From assembly GCF_002531755.2 (NCBI RefSeq), contig NZ_CP034998.1:2170001-2234000 (forward strand): a DNA stretch of 64,000 nucleotides. The letters are read 5' to 3'. Below, one piece after another: positions 43,912-52,798 of this stretch (position 1 is the first letter of the stretch; every line of letters starts with the position of its first letter). This stretch comes from Rhizobium acidisoli (lineage in GTDB: Bacteria; Pseudomonadota; Alphaproteobacteria; Rhizobiales; Rhizobiaceae). The notes under the pieces were generated by a model. It did no database searches, was not told the origin of the DNA, and saw nothing but the letters and a program-made list of their open reading frames with translations. The position numbers and the translations under genes were made by a program.

Positions 43912-45771
43912 CTAGGATAACTGCAGTCCAAGGCAAGAAAGCGCTTCATCGCGCCGCCAAAAAATCACGTCTCCTGACCTCATGCATTTGACGTCGACAT
44001 TTCTCAGTTTCCGATAGAGATCTTTGATCGGTCGGCGGCTCATCCCTGCGAGGGTTTGCAGCTCGAAGCTGAAAGCCCACGATTTCCGCAATTGCGCGAG
44101 CTTCTCCGCTGTAGATATTCCCTGCATCAGCCCGGAGTTGACAATGTTGGCGGCGACAGATTTTGTTCGATCTATAGTCATCGAAACCTCTCTATGGCTC
44201 ATCGGAGCGTTCCGGACGTCATCACTCGTTGGCTGCGTCTCGACAAGAGAGCGCAGGAATGAAAAGTCGGTAACGACGAGTTCCGACATGAGCCCGCGCT
44301 TTCGCCTCCTACCGCGCCACACCTCAAGCTGGCCGTCGAGCACCGCCCGCAAAATCGACGACCAACTAAATCCCATTGATGGGTCCAACGCAAAGCAACA
44401 AGACACCAGCCCAAGCGCGCCAATTCTCGTCCCGGGGCGGATTATCTTCGAGACGTCGGCAATCAAACTGCTCTCGACAGTAGGAAGTGGAACCGGGCCG
44501 AGGTGGGCAATATCCGTCGCCAACTCTGGTGCCATACCGCGATTAAGTAGCTCCCAGACTGCCGGCATGGGCAGGCCCATGTCCTCGGAGAAGCGGCGAA
44601 CAGTACCGATATCTCGCATGGCAGTCATGTATGGATTGAAATGGGCGCTCGGTGCGAAACGGCCGTCCACTTTTTTGCCTCGGCTCCTAACCAGAGTTAG
44701 CACGTCCTCTCTTGGGCGCTTTAGTCGGTTAGTGTCACCAACCTTGCTTGGATAGACGAACCTCGACGGCGTGACCCCTTGCGAATTCACTGCTTCGATG
44801 CGCCGAGCTGAATCGAGCAACCCTTTGATTCTGGTCCTGATCGTCGCGGGCAATGTCTGATCAAACTGTAGTCTTCGGAGCGGCTTGCTATCGAACCAGC
44901 CAAGCTCCCTGCTTTCCGATGTCGGGGCAATGATACTGTCCACCAGCTCTTCGAAGCCGTTCGGCCAATCAAGAACGGCCCTCCCCGCTCTCTCGATATT
45001 GTGGGGTTCGATCGCTTTTCGGGCATCGGCTGCCTCAATACGTTGGCACGTTTGGGCGATGCGCACGATCAGTTGAAATAGATCACCAGCTCGCTCGTCT
45101 GCCAGCTCCGATCCGGCGGGAAGCGAAGAATTCCGTTCAGAAGATTCGGGATCGATGAGACGAGCAGCGAAATCCAAGGCTTTCTCGTTACGGGGATTGT
45201 AAATCTTGACCGGAGCATCTCGAAGGTCGGCCCCACATTGGTCGCAAGTCCAAGCGTCACAAGACAGCTCCCAGCCGAGCAGCGCACCGCAGGGGCAGCG
45301 ATCGCAAAGATACTCTCGGCTAACGGGATCCAGAGCCAGAGGTTTCAGGGACCAGATGGCTTTCAAACGCTCACCTTGGGCCAACATCTGTGGCGCAATA
45401 CGGCGGGCATTGGAGATGTGACCACGCCGAACGGCGTGACCGAAAAACATGACAAAATCTCGGCTAGCGTGGACAGGCAGTTTTTCCCGTAACAATCGCT
45501 CCTGGACGTCTGGAGCCAGGCTGAGAATTTGAGCTAGTTTCGCGATGTCGCGTCGATTATCGCAGGTCGCGAGTGCCGAGACTTTCCGAACGGATGTGCA
45601 ACCCGCAAGGTCAATGATGACCGAAGGACGAGGAAATCCGTTCCATAAAGAAGCGCGATGGAGTGCCTCTCTCATCCCTTCGCCACTCCCGAGTTCGATA
45701 CCCAATGCCAAACTCGCAGTTTGGCATTGGGTATCGTGCGCGGCTCCATCTGTCCGGTAATGGTCAGGCAC
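43912..45771 (-). CDS. TniQ/TnsD-like target-selection protein 1
   Basis: The 619-residue protein shows the TniQ N-terminal pattern (ELGSGEGMREALHRASLWNG) and the zinc ribbon CPCGALLGWELSCDAWTCDQC. A long C-terminal part ends with RDEALSCLGLQLS. The GTG start overlaps the tnsC stop by 8 nt, indicating translational coupling, with AAGAGGG upstream. A perfect 41-bp palindrome lies within its codons 12-25. It is the tnsC-proximal TniQ and thus may be the principal TnsC-recruiting factor. Target unknown. Confidence 0.82.
   Translation of the reverse strand: MPDHYRTDGAAHDTQCQTASLALGIELGSGEGMREALHRASLWNGFPRPSVIIDLAGCTSVRKVSALATCDNRRDIAKLAQILSLAPDVQERLLREKLPVHASRDFVMFFGHAVRRGHISNARRIAPQMLAQGERLKAIWSLKPLALDPVSREYLCDRCPCGALLGWELSCDAWTCDQCGADLRDAPVKIYNPRNEKALDFAARLIDPESSERNSSLPAGSELADERAGDLFQLIVRIAQTCQRIEAADARKAIEPHNIERAGRAVLDWPNGFEELVDSIIAPTSESRELGWFDSKPLRRLQFDQTLPATIRTRIKGLLDSARRIEAVNSQGVTPSRFVYPSKVGDTNRLKRPREDVLTLVRSRGKKVDGRFAPSAHFNPYMTAMRDIGTVRRFSEDMGLPMPAVWELLNRGMAPELATDIAHLGPVPLPTVESSLIADVSKIIRPGTRIGALGLVSCCFALDPSMGFSWSSILRAVLDGQLEVWRGRRRKRGLMSELVVTDFSFLRSLVETQPTSDDVRNAPMSHREVSMTIDRTKSVAANIVNSGLMQGISTAEKLAQLRKSWAFSFELQTLAGMSRRPIKDLYRKLRNVDVKCMRSGDVIFWRRDEALSCLGLQLS
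45696..45736. repeat. Perfect 19-bp inverted repeat with 3-bp loop inside tniQ1
   Basis: CGATACCCAATGCCAAACT, CGC and AGTTTGGCATTGGGTATCG form an uninterrupted 19-bp palindromic arm pair. It lies 28 bp downstream (in transcription sense) of the tnsC stop and within the start region of tniQ1. It could be an mRNA hairpin attenuating tniQ1 translation or a protein-binding site. Confidence 0.85.
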
Positions 45772-46720
45772 TTCGTCGCGCCCTCTTGGTTTTTGCGCGC
45801 TCCCTTGCCTCCCGATCTCTGGTGAACGGGTTCAATGTTACGAAGCCGTGGGGGATGGCATAGAGGTCGGTGGCAGCCTCCAGATGTCTTACGTCGACAC
45901 AATTAGCTCCTTCGTCGCGCGCTAGATATGCCGCGCGCTCCACAACGCGCGAAATTCGTCCAGGAAGGCCGCCAGCTGTCTCCACCAAGCACGCAAGAGT
46001 ATTGCCCACGACGAAATTGCTGCGGCGCTCAAACAGGCCGTGTTCCTTCAGCTTTATGCCAAGCTCCGAACAATATCTGACCAGAACGGCAGCATCCTTG
46101 GGGTTGTTGAGCTGCAGGGGAGTGAGCAGGACAGGAAAGTCTATACTGCAAATCTGCCCGTCGCTACCAATCCTCGCCTTAGCCTCGTTCGTGCCGAGGA
46201 CTACAATTGGGCAACCGTTGTGTTTTGCGAAACCTCGCAGAGTATTGTGTGTTCTCGTCGCGTCTTTATCGTTTGCGTTTCGCATTCTCAGGTTATTGGA
46301 CTCGTCGAACATTATTAGGTGAATGGGATGTTTCGCTATTAGACCGTGGAGCCGATCCAACATTTGAGGGGGCTTACCCAAAAACGGCAACGGATCGCCC
46401 AGTCCTTTGAGAACTTGAGGCAAAAACGCACTTTGAGACGACTCGCCGTTTAGAGTTATGACGGCGACTTTGGTTTCTTTCACGTTGTAATTGCCGCCAA
46501 GAAACTTCTCCACGTACCAGCTCATGATGGTGGTTTTCCCAGCGTGTGACGGGGCGAAAATCGTAACGCACCCCGCCTCTGCGCGTGTCGGACGATTGTC
46601 GTTGAGGGCCGCCAAGCGACTGTCTACAAGACGATTGATCGCTCGATGCGCTTCGTCAACTTTGGGAAGAGGTATACGCATTTGACGGAATTCGTTGGAG
46701 ATATCCGGCAGTGGTTTCAT
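45764..46720 (-). CDS. tnsC: TnsC/TniB-family AAA+ transposition regulator
   Basis: This 318-residue ATPase has a Walker A motif FAPSHAGKTTIMSWYVEKF around residues 55-64. The first Gly of the canonical motif is replaced by Ala. Walker B is IHLIMFDESNNLR near 133-143, and a sensor-like CPIVVLGTNEA lies near 175. It should form filaments on target DNA and bridge TniQ with TnsAB. The ATG giving MKPLPDISNEF is chosen, 25 nt after the tnsB stop. Its stop overlaps tniQ1. Confidence 0.85.
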   Translation of the reverse strand: MKPLPDISNEFRQMRIPLPKVDEAHRAINRLVDSRLAALNDNRPTRAEAGCVTIFAPSHAGKTTIMSWYVEKFLGGNYNVKETKVAVITLNGESSQSAFLPQVLKGLGDPLPFLGKPPQMLDRLHGLIAKHPIHLIMFDESNNLRMRNANDKDATRTHNTLRGFAKHNGCPIVVLGTNEAKARIGSDGQICSIDFPVLLTPLQLNNPKDAAVLVRYCSELGIKLKEHGLFERRSNFVVGNTLACLVETAGGLPGRISRVVERAAYLARDEGANCVDVRHLEAATDLYAIPHGFVTLNPFTRDREARERAKTKRARRSA

Positions 46721-46745
46721 TTTCTGTAGGCTCCACTTTTCGATT

Positions 46746-49055
46746 TCAATGACGTGTCGCGGCCATCTCAGCTTCGAGACGGTCGAGGAAAGCCTCGCTT
46801 TCCGCTGCCGACGAAAACACATAAGACGGCTGCGAGGGCAGAGGCTCCCATTCCGGAGCTGGAGACTTTGGTTCTGCGGGCTTGGATTTCGCCTTCGGGC
46901 CCCTCCTCTTAGGCGTGATCGGTTGTTCACGTCCCTCCTCAGCCGCGTAGGCAATCTCGATGTCGACGTTCGAAACACCCAGGTTGGTGACGGGAATAGT
47001 GATATCAAATCGGCGCACATCCGGCGGGATTACGATCGCCCTACCGCCTTCCAGCAACCTTGCTGTCGTTTTCCCCGCCTTATGGGTCTGTTTGGGCAAC
47101 AACTGCTCGAGCCGCTCAAAGTATTCCCTCAGATATTTCGCCCGGACTTCAGGCGGGTATTTCAGCTCGAATATCTTCGCGTTGGCCTTCTTCGCAGCCA
47201 GAGCGAACTCGAACGAAACCGGAGTATTCGAAAAAAGCGGATCCGTATTTCGCAATTCGACCGCCGTTTTTCCGCCAGGACCCATCACGCCGACTGAACT
47301 GCAATCGCCAGGCTTCCATAAAATTGTGATCTTCAAGCTGACTGGATAACCAACCTTACCTTTCGTCTTGGCCGAGAATTCTTCAAGGAGCCGACTTGCG
47401 AGACCCTCGTCATGGAAGTGATGCCCTTTGAAGTCGACCCCATTCCTGGTCAGCGTTGCTCCGATCTTTCGACGACGGAGCATGAGGTCTAGTTGGCGCA
47501 GGTCCCTGAGCGCGCCTCGTCCGTATTTTTCCACGCCACAGACAAACCGCCGACCAGGCGGCTCGTTTGTACCACCGTGGGGTTTCATATGATGTTCGGT
47601 GATGATCTTGTGCGTCACGAGTTCATCGATCTCTTCCAGATCGAGCCGAGCGTATTTCTGATGGTCAGACGAGTTTGTCCGTTTGTCGTCTATTGAAAAG
47701 CCACCCGGCAGGACGGCCATCACCCTCTTTACCGTTCCAATTGCGCGTTCAACTATCGATTTCCACTCAGGCGACGCCAGCGCGGCGTACTCGATTGCGA
47801 TGTTCATCGCCAGCAAACCAAGCTGGACGCTGTCAGTGACGTGAACTCTCAGGTTGTCCAGAACAACTGTTTCTGGCGGACCATGCCCTGCTGTCGCGTC
47901 TGGTAGATCGGGATAGCGCCTCATCCATTCGATCTTAGGCGTCATCACCATTTTCAGGCACGCCATGAACGTGGCGATGGATGGCGCTTGGTAGGTAAGA
48001 ATGAGGGCGAGGGTTTTCCTGCTGAAGACATCGACCGCGTAAACGATCTCAGGTCGCTTTGTCGTGAGGACCTTTGGCTCCTCCTCAGCCGACGGGACAT
48101 CCTGGTCGGTTGAACCTCGCGGCAGCGCCCTGTTTACCAAGCTTTCGGACCGACTTTTCACAACAGACCAAATGTTGCCGAGCGTCTGGTCGATAATCAC
48201 GATCTGTAGAGGACGCACCGCATCCTGCGGCTTGATGACACCCTTGAGGCTCTTGTTGACCTTGCGAGTTCCATGAAGTCGTACAAGGTTCGCCTTCTTT
48301 GACTCCTCGTTGAACCAAGTGCGGAACACGCGATCCGTAGGTGGATTGGGCCGCTTTCCCTCGATCCCGATGCCCTCGTCCCGCTCGAGGTAGAATTGTC
48401 CCTCGAACCACTTGTACGCCTCCGCGCAGCTCGGAAGTTCCCGTCGGAAGACCTTATCGATGGCCTCGTGCGCCAGGGTATAAGTCCACTGCGGCCAGAT
48501 TCCCCTTGCCCTTACAGCGGGATCTTTGCGCATGCAGTCAACCAAGCTCACGTGCCTAGTCCGATTGTAGACAAGCACCCGGATCACTGTCGCGGACGGA
48601 ATCCATTTGCCGAGGCCGAGCCTGTCGGCCTCTTCGTGGTTATCCCTCATAAATTGCGCGAGATCATCCTCGGTTTTTGTGTAGTCGAGGTTGAAATTAC
48701 GCTGATCGATGTACTTGTTTCCGTAGAACTGTTTCGTCCTGGCGTGAATTAACTCCTCCCGGTCTTTTTCCCAGTCCTCCATTTCGCCGACGGTCACCAT
48801 CCGTCCTTCCGGCTTGAGCAAAGCGAGAAGGTGCCGGGCCGTCGAGGGCCGCAGCTCTTGGCCCGCCTGGGCGGTTTGCCAAATGTCACCATTCGCGTAC
48901 TCCAACGCGAACTGGGTCGCGTCTTTGACGAGAACTTCACCGTTGGGGTACCGTTGCAGCGTGACGGCCTGCGTATCCAATCCTACGACCGAGAAGTCGC
49001 CGGGTTTGGGAATGGAGAGCAGCATGAACCTGTCGCTAATACAGATACTAAACAT
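46746..49055 (-). CDS. tnsB: TnsB-like DDE transposase
   Basis: The 769-residue Mu/retroviral-integrase-type transposase has N-terminal helical DNA-binding domains. The RNase H-like core shows D289 (IVIIDQTLGNIW), D400 (ETVVLDNLRVHV) and E436 (PEWKSIVERAIGTVKR). A basic and acidic C-terminal tail probably binds TnsC. It should recognise transposon ends and join 3' ends to target DNA. ATG at 49055 overlaps the tnsA stop by 8 nt; an internal ATG at 49025 is an alternative. Confidence 0.88.
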   Translation of the reverse strand: MFSICISDRFMLLSIPKPGDFSVVGLDTQAVTLQRYPNGEVLVKDATQFALEYANGDIWQTAQAGQELRPSTARHLLALLKPEGRMVTVGEMEDWEKDREELIHARTKQFYGNKYIDQRNFNLDYTKTEDDLAQFMRDNHEEADRLGLGKWIPSATVIRVLVYNRTRHVSLVDCMRKDPAVRARGIWPQWTYTLAHEAIDKVFRRELPSCAEAYKWFEGQFYLERDEGIGIEGKRPNPPTDRVFRTWFNEESKKANLVRLHGTRKVNKSLKGVIKPQDAVRPLQIVIIDQTLGNIWSVVKSRSESLVNRALPRGSTDQDVPSAEEEPKVLTTKRPEIVYAVDVFSRKTLALILTYQAPSIATFMACLKMVMTPKIEWMRRYPDLPDATAGHGPPETVVLDNLRVHVTDSVQLGLLAMNIAIEYAALASPEWKSIVERAIGTVKRVMAVLPGGFSIDDKRTNSSDHQKYARLDLEEIDELVTHKIITEHHMKPHGGTNEPPGRRFVCGVEKYGRGALRDLRQLDLMLRRRKIGATLTRNGVDFKGHHFHDEGLASRLLEEFSAKTKGKVGYPVSLKITILWKPGDCSSVGVMGPGGKTAVELRNTDPLFSNTPVSFEFALAAKKANAKIFELKYPPEVRAKYLREYFERLEQLLPKQTHKAGKTTARLLEGGRAIVIPPDVRRFDITIPVTNLGVSNVDIEIAYAAEEGREQPITPKRRGPKAKSKPAEPKSPAPEWEPLPSQPSYVFSSAAESEAFLDRLEAEMAATRH

Positions 49056-49860
49056 CCCGACCGATTTCCGTCTGTTGCCTCAACCAAACGGGGGCGTTCG
49101 GCACCAAGCCGCGGCGCAAATCGATCGAAAGAAATTGCTTGAGGTGTAGAGCCTTCACGAGCCTTTCCCCCTTTGGCTGCCCACCTAAAGCTTCGCTGAG
49201 CGTGCGGTATGTCAGGCACTTCTCGCGACCGAAGGCAAACAAACACCGGGACCGCTCGAGATCGCCAATACGGTCCCTCGCCCCTGCTTCGAGATGGGTG
49301 ATGACGCTCAGCAAATCCTTGCAGATGTGTGGCCGCTCAGTCAGGACCAGGAATGGCTGGTCGACGTGGGCGTAGATGGCTTCGACCGCATCCATCTTCG
49401 TCTTGTTCGACTGATCGTCCAAGCTCGTGTCCAAGGTCGCCTTCATCTCAAACAGAACAGAAACCGCATCCTCGAAAGCAATTTCACCGTGGTACGGCTC
49501 GGCCACCGCTTCGTACAACGGCCTGCCTTCGAGCAACTCCTCGACAAAGCTTGGGTGTACATGGGCTAGGATGTCCGGTGTATACCGGAATTGCCAATTG
49601 ATGCCGCGGAACCCGAAGAAGAGGCTATGGGGTTGCGAGTTGATCCTCACCACCCGGGAACACGCCGAAAGCATTCTCAGCGCGTGCTTTTCAACCTCGC
49701 GAGACTCCCATGGTATCCCATGGTGTTTTAATTTGTTAAGTGGGATAAGACCCACTGCATGAGTTCTCCGTCCACTCGCCACCCATCTCACGGGCGCGTC
49801 TCCTTCAGCTCTGGCGAAGACGAAATAATCGACGATATATGGATCTTTGTCCTGCGACAC
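49048..49860 (-). CDS. tnsA: TnsA-like endonuclease
   Basis: This 270-residue protein should cut the 5' ends of the transposon, permitting cut-and-paste movement. Restriction-enzyme-like catalytic residues are visible: Glu in WESREVEKHA (E52/E55), D96 in FRYTPDILAHV and E138-x-K140 in VLFEMKAT, where Tn7 TnsA has Q-x-K. A helical C-terminal domain follows. It is the first gene of the module and is divergent from the coiled-coil/wHTH gene with 68 bp between starts. Confidence 0.8.
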   Translation of the reverse strand: MSQDKDPYIVDYFVFARAEGDAPVRWVASGRRTHAVGLIPLNKLKHHGIPWESREVEKHALRMLSACSRVVRINSQPHSLFFGFRGINWQFRYTPDILAHVHPSFVEELLEGRPLYEAVAEPYHGEIAFEDAVSVLFEMKATLDTSLDDQSNKTKMDAVEAIYAHVDQPFLVLTERPHICKDLLSVITHLEAGARDRIGDLERSRCLFAFGREKCLTYRTLSEALGGQPKGERLVKALHLKQFLSIDLRRGLVPNAPVWLRQQTEIGRDV

Positions 49861-49928
49861 TCAGGTCTCCATGTGGCTGAGATCAGTGGAAAGTCGGAGG
49901 AGAAACTGCCGCCGATCCTCCGACCCGG

Positions 49929-50600
49929 ATGACAAAAAACGCACGAAAAGATAGACTTCACCTCCAAGGCAAAAAGCATTCACTTAAAAAAGATTCCGAG
50001 TTGCCACGATCTAAGCAAGATACGATTCCAACCGAGACAGAAATAGAGAATTCTTTCTTTCAACAGAAAGATTCCGCTAGCGAGCCTTTGCGTCTCGACC
50101 TCTCCGCGTGGGCGGGTGAGTTGAAGCGCAAGATCGCGGCATCTCAGAAGCAAACCGCCGCACTTCGCACTCAGGCCGCCTCGCTGAGAACGCGCGCGAA
50201 TGTCCTCATTGATATGGCGCAACAGACAGACGCAGAAACGGAAGCCCTCCGCGGCTTACTCCAGCAGGTCGAGACGACCGAAGTGTCAATCAAGGCCGGC
50301 CCCAGTGCTTCGACACCTCAAGTCAGTGGTGGGAGGAACCTATCCTCTCGGGTTCGTGCGCACGTGAAGGTCATCCTCAAAGCGGCCGGACGCCCGTTGG
50401 GAAGAACCGAAATCCTTGCGCAACTGAATGAGGATGGTGTCACAGTTCCCGGCCGCAACCCTGCTCAGAGGGTTGGAAAGATGCTTTGGGAGGCCGATGA
50501 GTTCGAGTACAAAGGCAAAGGCTATTGGCTTGTGGGCGAGCCAATTCCCGAACACCTCGTCCCGACGAAGCGTTATCGTGCGCCAAACCGAAAGAAATAG
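49929..50600 (+). CDS. Coiled-coil plus winged-helix (HARE-HTH-like) protein divergent from tnsA
   Basis: The 223-residue protein has a basic N-terminus and a coiled coil at about residues 60-120 (LKRKIAASQKQTAALRTQAA). The C-terminal domain (about 140-205) reads VKVILKAAGRPLGRTEILAQ, ending FEYKGKGYWLVGEP, with the pattern of HARE-HTH-type winged helices. It shares the divergent promoter region with tnsA, so it may control transposase expression or act as an accessory DNA-binding factor. I know of no such standard component of Tn7. Confidence 0.65.
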   Translation: MTKNARKDRLHLQGKKHSLKKDSELPRSKQDTIPTETEIENSFFQQKDSASEPLRLDLSAWAGELKRKIAASQKQTAALRTQAASLRTRANVLIDMAQQTDAETEALRGLLQQVETTEVSIKAGPSASTPQVSGGRNLSSRVRAHVKVILKAAGRPLGRTEILAQLNEDGVTVPGRNPAQRVGKMLWEADEFEYKGKGYWLVGEPIPEHLVPTKRYRAPNRKK

Positions 50601-51036
50601 CCGGGCGAAGTGGTCCCACATGTCCGTTGGGCCATCCCTTATAGTTCCGGACAGTTGACCTGAAGGACGAAGCATCCTTCGACGCCACGGTCGTAGGGAT
50701 CATTTCAGCTGCCATAAATAATTCCTTACATTCGTCGCGAAACATGGCGGGGCTGCCCCAACTTGCTCTGTTTCTTCTTTGCCTGATGCCAAAGCCAACG
50801 CTTGTCCTCCAGCCTAAGTCGTTCGTGGATGCTGAGGCAGCGATGAGTACTCCAAGCCAGCCAGTGAAAGTTGGCTCGGAGGAGTTTTCGCGAGAGGACC
50901 TGTGGGCTCTTTCACTCACACAGAGATCGGCCCAACTCGGTCCTACGGGTGTAGTCCGACGCCGACAGAAAACGGAGCATCGATGCGGTGATGGAAATGG
51001 CGCACTGCTCGGAGACTACACGACCATTGGGGCAAG
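50601..51036. other. Gene-poor stretch
   Basis: No convincing gene is seen. Short frames on both strands lack ribosome sites and family patterns. TGTCCG at 50620 and CGGACA at 50648 are an isolated inverted pair that might belong to an end sequence but has no partner. Confidence 0.3.
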
Positions 51037-51192
51037 CTACTCGCTGTCTTGACCAATGCGGTCCATCCGCCGCAGGAAGATAGAGCGACACGCGTCAAGC
51101 ATTGCCTCATGAGCATCATAAAAAGGCTCATGGTCAAACTCACGTACAAGAACCGGAACATCTTTGGCAGGCGGGTTGTTGAAAGGCTTCAT
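51037..51192 (-). CDS. Possible 51-residue protein
   Basis: The frame encodes MKPFNNPPAKDVPVLVREFD and ends with CRSIFLRRMDRIGQDSE. Its ATG overlaps the stop of an upstream frame (ATGA) that reads PRIEMPAIAPVRPFLDGAEE but lacks a start, as if the 5' gene has been broken. GGAGGAGG precedes the start. The family is not recognised. Confidence 0.4.
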   Translation of the reverse strand: MKPFNNPPAKDVPVLVREFDHEPFYDAHEAMLDACRSIFLRRMDRIGQDSE

Positions 51193-52798
51193 TCGAGCAT
51201 CTCCTCCTCCGCTCCGTCGAGGAACGGGCGCACAGGCGCGATCGCGGGCATTTCGATCCGTGGTGCGCTGGGTTCATTGGGAAGCCTGGTTGACAGGCTG
51301 CAATAGGTGTCGGGCCGACGATCTAGTTGCTTAGGGCGTCAATCCAGGCGCGTGAGACGTCCGCAGTCACACCTGATGCGTGACGTTTCAGCCGATCCAC
51401 CAGTTTTTTTGGCCTGCAGCCTTGTAGAGGCCTGCTTGCCGGTTGTTTTCGAGAGATGTTCGAGATAGACAGGTACTCGGCATAGATAGACATATTAGTC
51501 TGCTCCACTTCTAGGCCATTTCGGCAAACCTGTTCGTGGGGTTTGCCGACAATCGGATCGGGCTGCACGGCAAATGCAGCCCGTATCCGTTCAAGCCGAT
51601 AACGCTGCGAGCAGATTACTCATCAACGTTCGGCACACGGAAATAAGCGTCATCCGCAAAGAATTTCAAGCGCCATTTTTTGCGTCCGTGTCGATCGCTG
51701 CCGGATGGATCCAATCCCGAATTACCGCCTTACAAATTCCATAATTGATTTCCTTCGAGCCGTTGCGATTCTCCACCGTGGCTGCGGCGTCGCACTCTAG
51801 AGCTTCAGCGTAACGTCTCTTCACGAACGACGAGCTCGGACACACGGATCGTCGAAACCTTACATTTCTTCAGTTTCGGCGGACATGTCGCGGCATCACC
51901 CGTCACGCGAATTGGAGACGCCGATATTGGGTTTTGACTACGGGAGAGGACAAGTAAATGCCCAACGCTTGCAGGTCAAAGCTTCCTTCGTTTCGTTCGC
52001 TCGCAAGACTCCAGTTGTGATCGGAGTCTTGGAAGGAGCTGAATCGACGCAAATCCAAGACTCGGCTTTCTCAGGTCAGAGCTAAATTAGAAATCATTTG
52101 CGCCGCGATGTGAGGTACAATAGGTGGCAGCTCGGAACCTTGGAATATTCCGAACGGATTGGAAATTCGCGCGTCGGGGATTTGTCCGTGAGACTGCAGC
52201 GCATGATCGCGTGGTGTCGGCGATCTCTGGACGTCAGTTCTAGGTATCGTGTTTCGATCGGGTGTCCATTTCGTGTGACAGCGCACCCACTGGATTGAAC
52301 GGACGGGAAACAAATGGCGGATTGATCTTTTAGAAACCCCGTCTCAAGCGTTAGAATCGCGACATGGTCTCGCATCATTATCAAAAATATTTTCTTCCCT
52401 TGTTGATGCGACGGGCTCCCATCGCGTCAGGTCGGAAGCGTCATCTGACCTCAAATTGCTCGAATCGGCGACTCAATTGCGTTTCTCGCCGCTCGAAAAG
52501 CCGCCCAGCAAAGACCATTATTCGCCGCCCGCCGGTCCTCGACGAGCGGCCCTCAGGAAGTGATTTGTCTTCGTCGAAAACGCGGTCTGCTACCCGATCG
52601 CATGACCCATGCATAATTCCGGCGACCGCCAGGTATGGCGCTATCGTCCACTTCATATCGCCAGCCCTACCCGCCTACAACGACCTGTCCCACTGAGCCG
52701 TTACTTAGGATTAGTCTGGCACTCGCTGATAACGCTTCACGCAACTATCCGCGCGGTGCGACGCTGCCGCTTCCTCTCTTCTCGATCGTGTCCATGGG
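51193..52798. other. Gene-poor accessory debris
   Basis: About 1.6 kb without a recognisable intact gene. The truncated upstream partner of the 51-residue frame lies at about 51193-51320. A short minus-strand frame (51323-51478, ending SRAWIDALSN) may be another remnant. The remainder shows no family pattern and visibly weaker coding character. Confidence 0.4.

Larger units (their letters stand above)
41889..49860 (-). mobile_element. Tn7-like transposition module (tnsA-tnsB-tnsC-tniQ-tniQ)
   Basis: Five minus-strand genes follow in order from 49860 leftward: an endonuclease, a DDE integrase, an AAA ATPase and two TniQ-type target-selection proteins. Overlaps of 8 nt join tnsA/tnsB and tnsC/tniQ1, and a 25-nt gap lies between tnsB and tnsC. 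The second tniQ follows after 240 nt with its own strong ribosome site. TnsA implies cut-and-paste chemistry as in Tn7 rather than Tn5053-like cointegration. Outer boundaries are not determined; the right end is probably beyond tnsA and the left end near 41889. Confidence 0.75.

Noticed and set aside
50620..50654. TGTCCG/CGGACA pair as right transposon end
   Set aside because: The pair is short and imperfect, has no match at the left end, and no flanking duplication is visible.
52441..52656. A 71-codon minus-strand frame with possible signal-like start
   Set aside because: Plausible N-terminus but no ribosome site, no family, and it lies in decayed sequence.
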